A stretch of 64,000 nucleotides of DNA from Streptacidiphilus sp. P02-A3a. Lineage in GTDB: Bacteria > Actinomycetota > Actinomycetes > Streptomycetales > Streptomycetaceae. This document shows positions 23,656 to 31,428 of this stretch, in pieces (positions within the stretch are counted from its first letter, which is position 1; each line of letters begins with the position of its first letter). The notes below the pieces were generated by a model, which saw only the letters and a list, made by a program, of their open reading frames with translations, was not told the DNA's origin and made no database searches. Where the stretch lies: the NCBI RefSeq assembly GCF_014084105.1, contig NZ_CP048289.1:5031922-5095921 (forward strand), in the 5' to 3' direction. Made by a program: the position numbers and the translations under genes.

Positions 23656-24992
23656 GACTCCCCCGGTCGGTTCCGCGACGGTCCGTACTGCCTCGGGCCG
23701 AGGCTGCGTGCCGGGCCGGGGGCGGGCGGCGGGCCGAGCACGGCGGTGGCCGCGGCGGTGAGGATGTCCAGGCCCTCGTCGAGGTCGTCCGGATCGGCGG
23801 TGAGCGGGGGCAGCAGCTTGACCACGTCCTCGGCCGCGCCGGAGGTCTCCACCAGCAGTCCGCGTTCGAAGGCCGCGGCGCAGACCCGCGGCGCCGGGCT
23901 GGGTTCGCCCGGGGCCGGAGCGGCCAGGCGCAGGCCCAGGGCCAGGCCGCGTCCGCGCACCTGGGCGCCGGTGTGCGGGAACCGGTCGGCGAGGGCGGTC
24001 AGCGCGGTGCGCAGCCGTTCGCTGTTGGTCCGTACCGAGTTCTCCAGGGCGTTGTCGCTCCAGTAGCCGCGCAGGGCGCAGGCGCCGGTGACGAAGGAGG
24101 GGCTGACGCCGCGGAAGGTGCCGTTGTGCTGGCCCGGGCGCCACAGGTCCAGTTCGGGTCGGATCAGGGTCAGCGCCATCGGCAGGCCGTAGCCGCCGAT
24201 CGACTTGGACAGGCAGACGATGTCGGGGGTGATGCCCGCGTCCTCGAAGCTGAAGAAGGCGCCGGTGCGTCCGCAGCCCATCTGCACGTCGTCGATCACC
24301 AGCAGGATCTCCAGGCGACGGCAGACGGCGGCCAGGTCGCGCAGCCAGGCGCGGCCTGCGGCGTGCAGTCCGCCTTCGCCCTGGACGGTCTCCACGATGA
24401 CGGCGGCGGGCCGGTCGTAGCCGCTGCCGGGGTCGGTGAGCAGCCGTTCCAGCAGGGCGGGGGTGTCGCCGCTGCCCGGGTAGCCGTCGTAGGGCAGGGT
24501 GGTGGCACAGGTCAGCGGCAGTCCGGCGGCGGCGCGTTTGGCGGCGTTGCCGCTGACGGCCAGCGCGCCGAGGGTCATTCCGTGGAAGGAGTTGGTGAAG
24601 CTGACCACCAGGTGCCGCCCGGTGGCCAGCCGGGCCAGTTTCAGTGCGGCCTCGACGGCGTTGGCGCCGCCGGGGCCGGGGAACACGACCTTGTAGTCGA
24701 GCCCGCGCGGCTTCAGCAGGACGTCCCGCAGGGCCTGCAGGAAGTCGGCCTTGGCGGTGGTGAACATGTCCAGGGCGTGGGTGACGCCGTCGCGGGCGAG
24801 GTAGTCGAGCAGGGCGGCCTTGAGCAGCGGGTTGTTGTGGCCGTAGTTGAGTGCTCCGGCGCCGGCGAAGAAGTCCAGGTAGGGGGTGCCGTCGCGGGTG
24901 TACAGGCGGCTGCCGGTGGCGCGGTCGAAGACCACCGGCCAGGCCCGGCAGTAGCTGCGGACCTGTGATTCCAGCGCGTCGAAGATGGTCAT
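23652..24992 (-). CDS. Class III aminotransferase, diaminobutyrate transaminase (EctB)-like
   Basis: A 446-residue PLP enzyme. YLDFFAGAGALNYGHNNP near the N-terminus and SFHGMTLGALAVSGN fit the EctB-type 2,4-diaminobutyrate:2-oxoglutarate transaminases. VIDDVQMGCGRTGAFFSFE contains the PLP ring Asp. CLSKSIGGYG carries the PLP Lys near residue 261. In this cluster it could make diaminobutyrate or another omega-amino acid for the ATP-grasp ligase; that link is inferred. It is 45 bases after folE and overlaps the MFS gene by four. Confidence 0.9.
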   Translation of the reverse strand: MTIFDALESQVRSYCRAWPVVFDRATGSRLYTRDGTPYLDFFAGAGALNYGHNNPLLKAALLDYLARDGVTHALDMFTTAKADFLQALRDVLLKPRGLDYKVVFPGPGGANAVEAALKLARLATGRHLVVSFTNSFHGMTLGALAVSGNAAKRAAAGLPLTCATTLPYDGYPGSGDTPALLERLLTDPGSGYDRPAAVIVETVQGEGGLHAAGRAWLRDLAAVCRRLEILLVIDDVQMGCGRTGAFFSFEDAGITPDIVCLSKSIGGYGLPMALTLIRPELDLWRPGQHNGTFRGVSPSFVTGACALRGYWSDNALENSVRTNSERLRTALTALADRFPHTGAQVRGRGLALGLRLAAPAPGEPSPAPRVCAAAFERGLLVETSGAAEDVVKLLPPLTADPDDLDEGLDILTAAATAVLGPPPAPGPARSLGPRQYGPSRNRPGES

Positions 24993-25037
24993 CGGGCGGG
25001 TCCGTTTCCTGGGGGCCGGGTCAGCTGGGGCGCGCCG

Positions 25038-25643
25038 TCAGCGGTGGAGGAAGGTGAGGAGTTCGTCGCGGGCCGGGCCGGTGCGGGCGAAGTCGCCGTG
25101 GATGGAGGTGGAGGTCATCCGGGCGTCGGTCTTGATGCCGCGCATGGTCATGCACAGGTGTTCGCCGTGGCCGACGACGGCGACGTCCTGGCTGCCGGTG
25201 ATCTCGATGACGTCGGCGGCGATGTCGGCGACCAGGCGTTCCTGCAGTTGCAGCCGGTGCGCGTGCTGGTGCGCGATGCGGGCGAACTTCGAGAGCCCCA
25301 GCAGGCGTTGGCCGGAGCGGTAGGCGACGGTGATCGAGCAGCTGAACGGCAGCAGGTGGTGTTCGCACAGGGACCAGACCTGGATCCCGGAGACCAGGAC
25401 CAGTTGGCCGGTGCTGGTGCTCTCGAACAGGGTGGACACGGTGCCCGGGTCGTAGTCGGTGAACTCCCGCCACCAGCGGGCGAATCGCTCGGGGGTCTCG
25501 CGCAGGCCGTCGCGGTTCGGGTCCTCGCCGATCTCCTGGAGCAGCCTGACGGCGAGCGCGATCAGCGGGTCGGGTTGCGGCTCCTGGGTGCGGTCGAGGT
25601 CCAGTGCGGTGGTGAGGGCCTCGGATTCCACATCGGTGCTCAC
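25038..25643 (-). CDS. folE: GTP cyclohydrolase I
   Basis: A 201-residue enzyme that converts GTP to 7,8-dihydroneopterin triphosphate, the first step to both folate and 7-deazaguanines. WSLCEHHLLPF holds the zinc Cys and His, GHGEHLCMTMRG the second zinc Cys, and TSTSIHGDF the substrate loop. The length is typical. Its GTG start follows the queE stop immediately (TGA-GTG), so it is coupled. Because it sits inside a queC-queD-queE unit it is most likely the pathway-dedicated copy and not the housekeeping folate enzyme. Confidence 0.95.
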   Translation of the reverse strand: MSTDVESEALTTALDLDRTQEPQPDPLIALAVRLLQEIGEDPNRDGLRETPERFARWWREFTDYDPGTVSTLFESTSTGQLVLVSGIQVWSLCEHHLLPFSCSITVAYRSGQRLLGLSKFARIAHQHAHRLQLQERLVADIAADVIEITGSQDVAVVGHGEHLCMTMRGIKTDARMTSTSIHGDFARTGPARDELLTFLHR

Positions 25644-26399
25644 TCAGACGCCTCTTTCCTGTCCCCAGATCAAGATGTGCAGTCGGGTGGTCAGGTTCCA
25701 GCCGCGGTCGACCACCGCCGCCACCAGGTTCCGCAGGTGCTCGTTGACGTGTTCCGCGTGCTGCCCCTCGGGCATGATCCACACCGGTTCCAGGGCGAAG
25801 CGCCGCACCAGGTCGGCGACCTCGTCCAGGTCGGAGCGGTCGCGGCAGACGAACTTGAAGGCGACGTCGGGGGTGGCGGCCAGGGCCCGCAGTGCGGCCG
25901 GTCTGATCCGCCGGTCCAGGCGGACGCCGGAGTGCGCCAGTTTCGGCGAGACGTTGAACCGCGCCCCGGCCGCCACCAGGGCCCGGTGCGGAGCGAGCGT
26001 GCCGTTGGTCTCGATCTCGATCTCCAGGCCCCGGCTGGTGAGTTGGTCGACCAGCGGGACCAACCGGGCCTGCTGGCTCAGCGGTTCGCCGCCGGAGACC
26101 ACCACCAGGTCCACGCCCAGCGCGCAGACCTGCTCGGCGACCGAGGCGACCGAGCGCCGGTGCAGCTCGGCGCGCGGGTCGTAGGCGATCTTGGTGTCGC
26201 TGGTGCCGCGCCAGTCCCAGGTGTACGGGGTGTCGCACCAGCGACAGGTCAGGTTGCAGCCGCCCAGGCGCACGAACGCGCACCGTCGGCCCAGGGAACG
26301 GCCTTCGCCCTGGACGGCCCTAGGTGGGGCCGAAGACCTCGTTGACGACGATCTGCGGTTCCACTGGCACCACCTCCACTTCCTCGATCGGGTCACCAC
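25644..26399 (-). CDS. queE: 7-carboxy-7-deazaguanine synthase (radical SAM), N-terminal frame disrupted
   Basis: From VQGEGRSLGRRCAFVRLGG onward this is a normal QueE: CNLTCRWCDTPYTWDW binds the 4Fe-4S cluster, and VSGGEPLSQ and EIETNGTLAP follow. The enzyme rearranges 6-carboxytetrahydropterin to CDG. The preceding family residues IVVNEVFGPT lie in another frame: 7 bases (TAGGGCC) separate GPT from VQGEG and introduce a stop. A GTG at 26399 would give an open frame with an unrelated basic N-terminus and no Shine-Dalgarno. The gene is either inactive, re-initiated, or affected by a sequence error. Confidence 0.8.
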   Translation of the reverse strand: MVTRSRKWRWCQWNRRSSSTRSSAPPRAVQGEGRSLGRRCAFVRLGGCNLTCRWCDTPYTWDWRGTSDTKIAYDPRAELHRRSVASVAEQVCALGVDLVVVSGGEPLSQQARLVPLVDQLTSRGLEIEIETNGTLAPHRALVAAGARFNVSPKLAHSGVRLDRRIRPAALRALAATPDVAFKFVCRDRSDLDEVADLVRRFALEPVWIMPEGQHAEHVNEHLRNLVAAVVDRGWNLTTRLHILIWGQERGV

Positions 26400-26423
26400 G
26401 TCGGGGGTCGGGCGCGGTGGGGT

Positions 26424-26786
26424 TCAGGGGCGGAACTCGGCCCAGGTCCTGGGCGTCTCGGAGATCCGTACGGCGGACAGTTCGGGCAGCTGCCGCGCCC
26501 ACAGCTCGTACATCCACCTGGCCAGGTTCTCGGCGGTCGGGTTGGCCCTGACGATGTCGTTGAGGTGCTGGTGGTCGACGGTGTCATCGATCCACCGCTT
26601 GAACGGCGCCAGGTCGCCGTAGTCTCGGACGAATCCGACCGGAGTCAACTGCTCGGCCTCAGCCGCCAGTTCCACCTCGACCAGGTAGTTGTGGCCGTGC
26701 AGCCGGGCGCACTGGTGGCCCTCGGCCAGGCCCTCCAGCCGGTGGCTGGCGGAGAACGCGAACTGCTTGCTGATGCGCAGCGTCAT
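26424..26786 (-). CDS. queD: 6-carboxy-5,6,7,8-tetrahydropterin synthase
   Basis: A 120-residue enzyme that converts dihydroneopterin triphosphate to 6-carboxytetrahydropterin. FSASHRLEGL supplies one zinc His; QCARLHGHNY supplies the catalytic Cys and the H-x-H zinc pair. VRDYGDLAPFKRWIDDTVDH matches the substrate-binding segment. The ATG at 26786 is preceded by GAGG. It is 47 bases downstream of queC in the same direction. Confidence 0.94.
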   Translation of the reverse strand: MTLRISKQFAFSASHRLEGLAEGHQCARLHGHNYLVEVELAAEAEQLTPVGFVRDYGDLAPFKRWIDDTVDHQHLNDIVRANPTAENLARWMYELWARQLPELSAVRISETPRTWAEFRP

Positions 26787-26833
26787 GCGCCTCAAATCCC
26801 TTTCCTGTGGCGGTTCCTGCTCGCGGACGGGTA

Positions 26834-27502
26834 CTACGGCCGGTACTCGGTGGGGTCGTTCACGCCGGCGGCGATGAACGCGGTGCGCCGCTCCACGCAG
26901 GCCGCGCACAGCCCGCAGTGCGCCTCCTGTCCGCGAAAGCAGGTCCAGGTCTGCCGCCACGGGACGCCCAGCCGCTCGCCGAGCGCGACCACCTCGGGTT
27001 TGTGCAGGTCGATCAGCGGCGCCAGCAGCTCAAGTCCGGACGGGGTCTGGCCGGAGGTGGCGATCCGCTCCATGTCGGCGAAGGCCCGCAGGAACGCCGG
27101 TGAGGTGTCGCGCGGTCCCACGTCGTCGGCCATCACTCCGAACGCCACCGCCCGGCTCTGCTCGACCACCGCGATCGCGTACGCCGCCGCCAGCAGCAGC
27201 GCGTTGCGGTTCGGCACGATGTTCGGGTTGGGCCCGGCCGGGGCCCGGCCCGCGTCCGGGACCGGTACCCGCGGGTCGGTCAGCGAACAGCCGCGCAGCA
27301 GGCGGCCCACCGAGCTCAGGTCGACCTCGTCGTACCCGGCACCCAGGCGCTGCGCGGTGGCACGGGCGAAGCCGAGCTCCTTGCGGTGGCGCTGGCCGTA
27401 GTCGACGGCGAGCAGGTGCAGCCGGTGGCCCTCGGCGGCCAACTGGTGGGCCATCGTCACCGAGTCGATCCCTCCGGAGACGACCGCGAGGATCCCGCTC
27501 AC
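26834..27502 (-). CDS. queC: 7-cyano-7-deazaguanine synthase
   Basis: A 222-residue PP-loop ATPase that converts CDG through an amide to preQ0. VVSGGIDSVTMAHQLA near residues 7-22 is the PP-loop. NIVPNRNALLLAAAYA is characteristic of QueC. The zinc ligands are in the C-terminal segment TCFRGQEAHCGLCAACVERR. Its GTG start overlaps the ATP-grasp stop as GTGA. Its presence implies that preQ0, or its amide intermediate, is the branch point for the cluster product. Confidence 0.94.
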   Translation of the reverse strand: MSGILAVVSGGIDSVTMAHQLAAEGHRLHLLAVDYGQRHRKELGFARATAQRLGAGYDEVDLSSVGRLLRGCSLTDPRVPVPDAGRAPAGPNPNIVPNRNALLLAAAYAIAVVEQSRAVAFGVMADDVGPRDTSPAFLRAFADMERIATSGQTPSGLELLAPLIDLHKPEVVALGERLGVPWRQTWTCFRGQEAHCGLCAACVERRTAFIAAGVNDPTEYRP

Positions 27503-28839
27503 CGGCCGCTCACCGAGTCGCCCGTGTCCGCGCCCGCCGGTGACACGTCGACCGGTGACACGTCGACCGGTGACACGTCGGCCGGTGACACGTCGGCCGG
27601 TGCCTCGGTTGCAGCCTCGGTTGGAGCCACGTCGAGCCGGTAGAGCCGGGCCAGGTCGCGCAGGCGTTCGGGGACCTGCTCCTCGCGGTCGACCGCGAAC
27701 AGCACCACGCCGGTGCTGCTGGTGGAGTACACGTCCGCGTCGACGACGTCGCCGACGCGGCGGGTCATGGTGACCCGGAGCACCCCCGGCAGCGCCGCCA
27801 GCTGCTCCGCCGGGGTGATCGCGGTGATCCGCCCCGGCTTGGCCGGGAGCATGGAGTTGGCCACGATCCGCCGGGCGCGCCGTGGGCGCAGCGTCGGCGG
27901 CAGTCCGAGCGAGGTCTCCAGGAACGCCTGCCACAGGTCCACCCCGTACTGCAGTGCCAGGCCCTCGACCAGTCCGCCGCCCGGCGGCCGACAGGCGATC
28001 TCGCCGACCAGCAGGCCGGTTTCGGTCCGCAGGAGTTCCACGTGGGCGACCCCGGACCGCAGGCCGACGGCGGCCAGGACCTCGCGCAGCAGCGCCAGCG
28101 CCGCCGGGCGGTCGGGGTGCGTCTCGGGCAGCGGGTAGGAGCCGTTGAGCGCGCCCACGGTCCGCAGCACCGGCCCGTGGTAGCGGGAGACGGCCGCGAA
28201 CAGCGGCTCGCCCTCGTGCACCACCGCGTCGCAGTGGTACTCGGCGGTCATCTCCACCAGCGACTCGACCAGCAGCGGGGTGCGCTGGGCGCGCAGCCCG
28301 GCCGAGCCAGGACCTGCCGCGAAGGCCTCGAACGCGTGCGGCGAGCGCAGCTCGACCACGTTGAACGCGCCGCCGCCGAAGCTGGGTTTGACCACCACCG
28401 GCCAGCCCAACTCGGCCGCCGCGCGCGGCACCTCGGCCAGCCGGTAGACCGGGCGGAAGGCGGCGACCGGTACTCCGGCGGCGGCCAGCGCCCTCTTCAT
28501 CGCGTACTTGTTGGAGCAGGCGTTCGCGGTCTGGTAGCCGATGCCCTGCACCCCGTAGTGCGAGCGCAGCAGCCCGGAGGCGGCGATGCCCGCCTCGGCG
28601 GGAGCCAGCACCGCGTCCACCGGGCCGTCGGCGAAGACGGCGAGGGCGGCCTGGCACACGGCTGTCAGGTCGTCGACGCTGGGCACGGTCCGCACCCGCA
28701 CCCCGGGCCCGTAGCAGTGGGCGAACGGCGGCTCGGTGATGACCGAGACCCGGCCGACCAGCTCGCTGGCCAGCAGCCGCGCGGGCAGCGGCTTGTAGGA
28801 GCTGAGCACGAGCACGTCGTGCGGTCCGCGGCCGGTCAC
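27499..28839 (-). CDS. ATP-grasp carboxylate-amine ligase
   Basis: A 446-residue ligase that would activate a carboxylate as acyl-phosphate and join it to an amine. ANACSNKYAMKRALAAAGVP and LGWPVVVKPSFGGGAFNV form the ATP-binding fold, and LLVGEIACRPPGGGLVEG carries the metal-binding Glu and Arg. The architecture resembles L-amino-acid ligases. In context it could link an amino acid to CDG or to a modified deazaguanine; this is inferred. A 15-bp repeat adds DVSPA/V pentapeptides near the C-terminus. GTG starts overlap both neighbours by four bases. Confidence 0.88.
   Translation of the reverse strand: MTGRGPHDVLVLSSYKPLPARLLASELVGRVSVITEPPFAHCYGPGVRVRTVPSVDDLTAVCQAALAVFADGPVDAVLAPAEAGIAASGLLRSHYGVQGIGYQTANACSNKYAMKRALAAAGVPVAAFRPVYRLAEVPRAAAELGWPVVVKPSFGGGAFNVVELRSPHAFEAFAAGPGSAGLRAQRTPLLVESLVEMTAEYHCDAVVHEGEPLFAAVSRYHGPVLRTVGALNGSYPLPETHPDRPAALALLREVLAAVGLRSGVAHVELLRTETGLLVGEIACRPPGGGLVEGLALQYGVDLWQAFLETSLGLPPTLRPRRARRIVANSMLPAKPGRITAITPAEQLAALPGVLRVTMTRRVGDVVDADVYSTSSTGVVLFAVDREEQVPERLRDLARLYRLDVAPTEAATEAPADVSPADVSPVDVSPVDVSPAGADTGDSVSGR
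27538..27597 (-). repeat. 15-bp tandem repeat encoding DVSP(V/A)
   Basis: Four 15-base units (CGGTGACACGTCGAC and CGGTGACACGTCGGC) near the 3' end of the ATP-grasp gene are read as DVSPV/DVSPA pentapeptides, giving a flexible acidic tail. Confidence 0.9.
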
Positions 28840-29624
28840 GCGGCGACCGCCTTGCGGGCGACCAGCACGAACCAGTGGCGGGCCAGGTGGATGCCGCGCG
28901 GCGAGGTGGCCCGCTGGAGGAAGGTGTCCAGGCACCGCTGGTCGTCGACCGGGTCGAAGTCCTCGAAGATCGGCACCTTCCGCAGGAATCCGCGCAGGTC
29001 CTCGGCCGAGTGGAAGTACTCGTCGAAGCGGAACTCGCGCTGCTCCACCCGGAATCCGGCCCGCTCCAGCTGCTCGCGCCCCTCCTGTGCGAGCGGGAGC
29101 CGGTCCCAGCGGCCGTAGTTCTGCCCGCGGCCGAAGGCCTCCTTCAGCGCCCGTACGTCCTGTTCGCCGATGCCCAGGTGCACGACCGCGCCCCGGCCGG
29201 TGAGCACCCGGTGGAACTCCCCCGGGAACAGCGGTCCGCGCCGGGAGGAGACCACGTCCACCGAGGCGTCGGGCAGGCCGGTGGCCCGGGCGTCGCCGAC
29301 CTCGAAGACCACGTGGTCCAGCCCGGACGCGGTCCGGTTGCGGCGGGCGGCCTCCAGCATCCCCGGCGACAGGTCGATGCCCCGGACCCGGGCGAACCGG
29401 TCGGCCACCGCCAACAGGTTGCGCCCGTCCGCGCACCCGACGTCCAGCAGCGCGGCACCGGCCGCGCCCGCCGCACCCGGACCGCCCAAGCTGCCCAAGC
29501 TGCCCAGTACGGTGTCGAAGTACTCCTCCGGGTCTCCTTCGGGGTAGTGCGCGGTGCGCGGCGGCCAGTCGGGGTAGCCGCCGAACTGGTCGGCCACCTT
29601 CGAGTAGAACGCGGGGTCGGTCAC
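28836..29624 (-). CDS. SAM-dependent methyltransferase
   Basis: A 262-residue class I methyltransferase. LLDVGCADGRNLLAVADRF is motif I for SAM binding, VRGIDLSPGMLEAARRN motif II, and the FEVGDARATGLPDASVDVV segment motif III. After FPGEFHRVLTGRGAVVHLGI the C-terminal half has its own fold, which probably selects the substrate. GSLGSLGGPGAAGAAGAA just before motif I is a low-complexity linker. The acceptor atom is unknown; N- or O-methylation of a deazapurine product is likely from position in the operon. Confidence 0.9.
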   Translation of the reverse strand: MTDPAFYSKVADQFGGYPDWPPRTAHYPEGDPEEYFDTVLGSLGSLGGPGAAGAAGAALLDVGCADGRNLLAVADRFARVRGIDLSPGMLEAARRNRTASGLDHVVFEVGDARATGLPDASVDVVSSRRGPLFPGEFHRVLTGRGAVVHLGIGEQDVRALKEAFGRGQNYGRWDRLPLAQEGREQLERAGFRVEQREFRFDEYFHSAEDLRGFLRKVPIFEDFDPVDDQRCLDTFLQRATSPRGIHLARHWFVLVARKAVAA

Positions 29625-29666
29625 GGAGTCGTCGCCTCTCTCGGTCTCTGCGGTCGGGCCCGGACG

Positions 29667-30650
29667 TCAGGCGGCGGTCAGCGGGACGCCGAGTTTGCCC
29701 AGGATCGACTCGCCCGCCACCACCGGAGCCAGCCCCCGGCCGCCCCCCACCGGCGCGGCCAGCGGCTCGATCACGGCCTGCGGATCGGCCTCGAAGAAGA
29801 ACACCAGCGAGACCTGCTCGTCGTCGGCGTCCCGCGCGCCCGGCGCGGGCACCCGGTGCCGCAGGGCCCGCCAGCGGCCGTCCGTCCACAGCTCCAGCAG
29901 GTCGCCGAGGATCACGATCAGGGCGTCGGAGTCCGGCGGGCACTCCACCGGGAACCAGCCCCGCGCCTGGTTCCACGCCTCCAGACCGCTCGTGCCGGGC
30001 TGCCGGTTGAGCAGGGTGAAGGTCCCCAGATCGGTGTGCGGGGCGTTGCGCATCCGGCCCTCGCCGACCTGCCCCCACCGCTCCAGCGCCGGGTACCAGC
30101 TCACGTTCTGCGTCCAGGTCGCCTTGCGTGCGCGGGAGTTGAAGAAGCTTCCGGGCTGCCCCAGCACAGCTGCCAGCAGTGCGTTGACCCGCCCGGCCAC
30201 CCGTACCATGTGACCGGTGTAGGCGTCGGCCGCCTCCCGCAGGCGTGGCAGTTCCGCGGGCCAGCGGTTGGCCGGGTAGAACAGGCCGTCGAAGCGGGCG
30301 TCCCCGGTGCGGTGCGTGGGCCCCACGTAGAAGGACTCGTGCAGGTCGGGGGCGCTGCCGACGTCGGCGGCGTCGGGGATGCCGACGTTGCGGTGCACCT
30401 CGCGCCAGCCGTTGTCGTACTGCCCCTGGATCTCGTAGCGCAGTTTCGCCTCGCGCGGCAGCCGGAAGAACGACAACCCGGCCTCACGGAACTCCTCGCC
30501 TTCGGCGCGCGGCACCTGATGACCGGTCAGCAGGAACATCCCGGTCTCACGCAGCGCCCGGTCCACTCCCGACGCGATCGCCTCACGCCTGCCGGGCCCC
30601 GCGCTGCTCCATTCCTCCAGGTCGACGGTGGGGATCTCAGTACTCACCAC
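29667..30650 (-). CDS. 2-oxoglutarate/Fe(II)-dependent oxygenase (isopenicillin N synthase-like)
   Basis: A 327-residue non-haem iron oxygenase. IPTVDLEEWSSAGPGRR is the N-terminal DIOX_N start. NAPHTDLGTFTLL gives the H-x-D iron ligands near residue 205 and ALRHRVPAP the distal His near 264. QVSLVFFFEAD matches the cosubstrate region, although the usual R-x-S Arg is replaced. AAGGAG precedes tandem GTG codons at 30650 and 30647, which decide the start. As first gene of the unit it probably hydroxylates, desaturates or cyclises the cluster intermediate. Confidence 0.88.
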   Translation of the reverse strand: MVSTEIPTVDLEEWSSAGPGRREAIASGVDRALRETGMFLLTGHQVPRAEGEEFREAGLSFFRLPREAKLRYEIQGQYDNGWREVHRNVGIPDAADVGSAPDLHESFYVGPTHRTGDARFDGLFYPANRWPAELPRLREAADAYTGHMVRVAGRVNALLAAVLGQPGSFFNSRARKATWTQNVSWYPALERWGQVGEGRMRNAPHTDLGTFTLLNRQPGTSGLEAWNQARGWFPVECPPDSDALIVILGDLLELWTDGRWRALRHRVPAPGARDADDEQVSLVFFFEADPQAVIEPLAAPVGGGRGLAPVVAGESILGKLGVPLTAA

Positions 30651-31428
30651 TGGCACTCCTTGACGTGGCACGGCTCCCGGCAGGACCTCCCGACCGGAAA
30701 ACAGGATCCGCGAAAGTCGGCGGCATACCACCGCCGGGTACATCACCAGGCACACGAACGACTGGACACGTCATTCACCGGCCCAACGGAATATGGTCTC
30801 GTTGCACGGGAATTCGGCCGGACACCGGATCGGGCCGGACTGCTGTCGCTTGATCATGGCTGAACTGCGGACGATCGACGGCAGCCGTACACTCGTCACT
30901 CTCGCCTCCCCACCAGTCTCAGCCGTGAGCAGACCCCGTGTCAACGGCGCATTTCATCCGGGTGAAAAGTCCCTCCGCATACGGAATGACCCCCATCCAT
31001 GCCCCTGCTCCCGGTCGTCCCAGCGAGCCGCCGTCCGATGATCCGAACGCAGTCACGATAGCCACGGCCAATGAATACCATCATTTGTTCGGGCACGTAC
31101 CCTGACCCGGGCGGCCGGTGGAGTCGCACCAGCGGGATTCCAGCGGCAGCCCACCCGGCGACGGACGCCCAGCGGCGCCGCCCCGAGGGGGCGCCAGCGA
31201 GCGGCGCCGGACTGTTCACGCGCCTCCACTCCGCCGGTCGGGCGATATGGTAGGCCGATATATCCCCTACGGGCGATGCATCCCAGTACTGCCCGCTCTG
31301 AATCCCCGCGATATACACGCAGCGGGCGACGTATTTGACGAAAAATCAGATGGATGGAACCTTCTGTTTGTCGATCAGAATGCGTGATCCATGGCGGATT
31401 CACGCACCAAAACAGATCCAGAAGGACC
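30651..31428. other. 778-base intergenic region upstream of the deazapurine cluster
   Basis: I see no convincing gene. Parts (about 30.95-31.40 kb) have noticeably more A and T than the surroundings. The region must hold the promoter of the nine-gene minus-strand cluster and that of the secreted protein at 31429. TTGACG at 31333-31338 is a -35-like element on the plus strand, but no well-spaced -10 was found. Confidence 0.55.

Noticed and set aside
30241..30853. Plus-strand open frame opposite the oxygenase gene
   Set aside because: Arg/Pro-rich shadow of the oxygenase coding strand.
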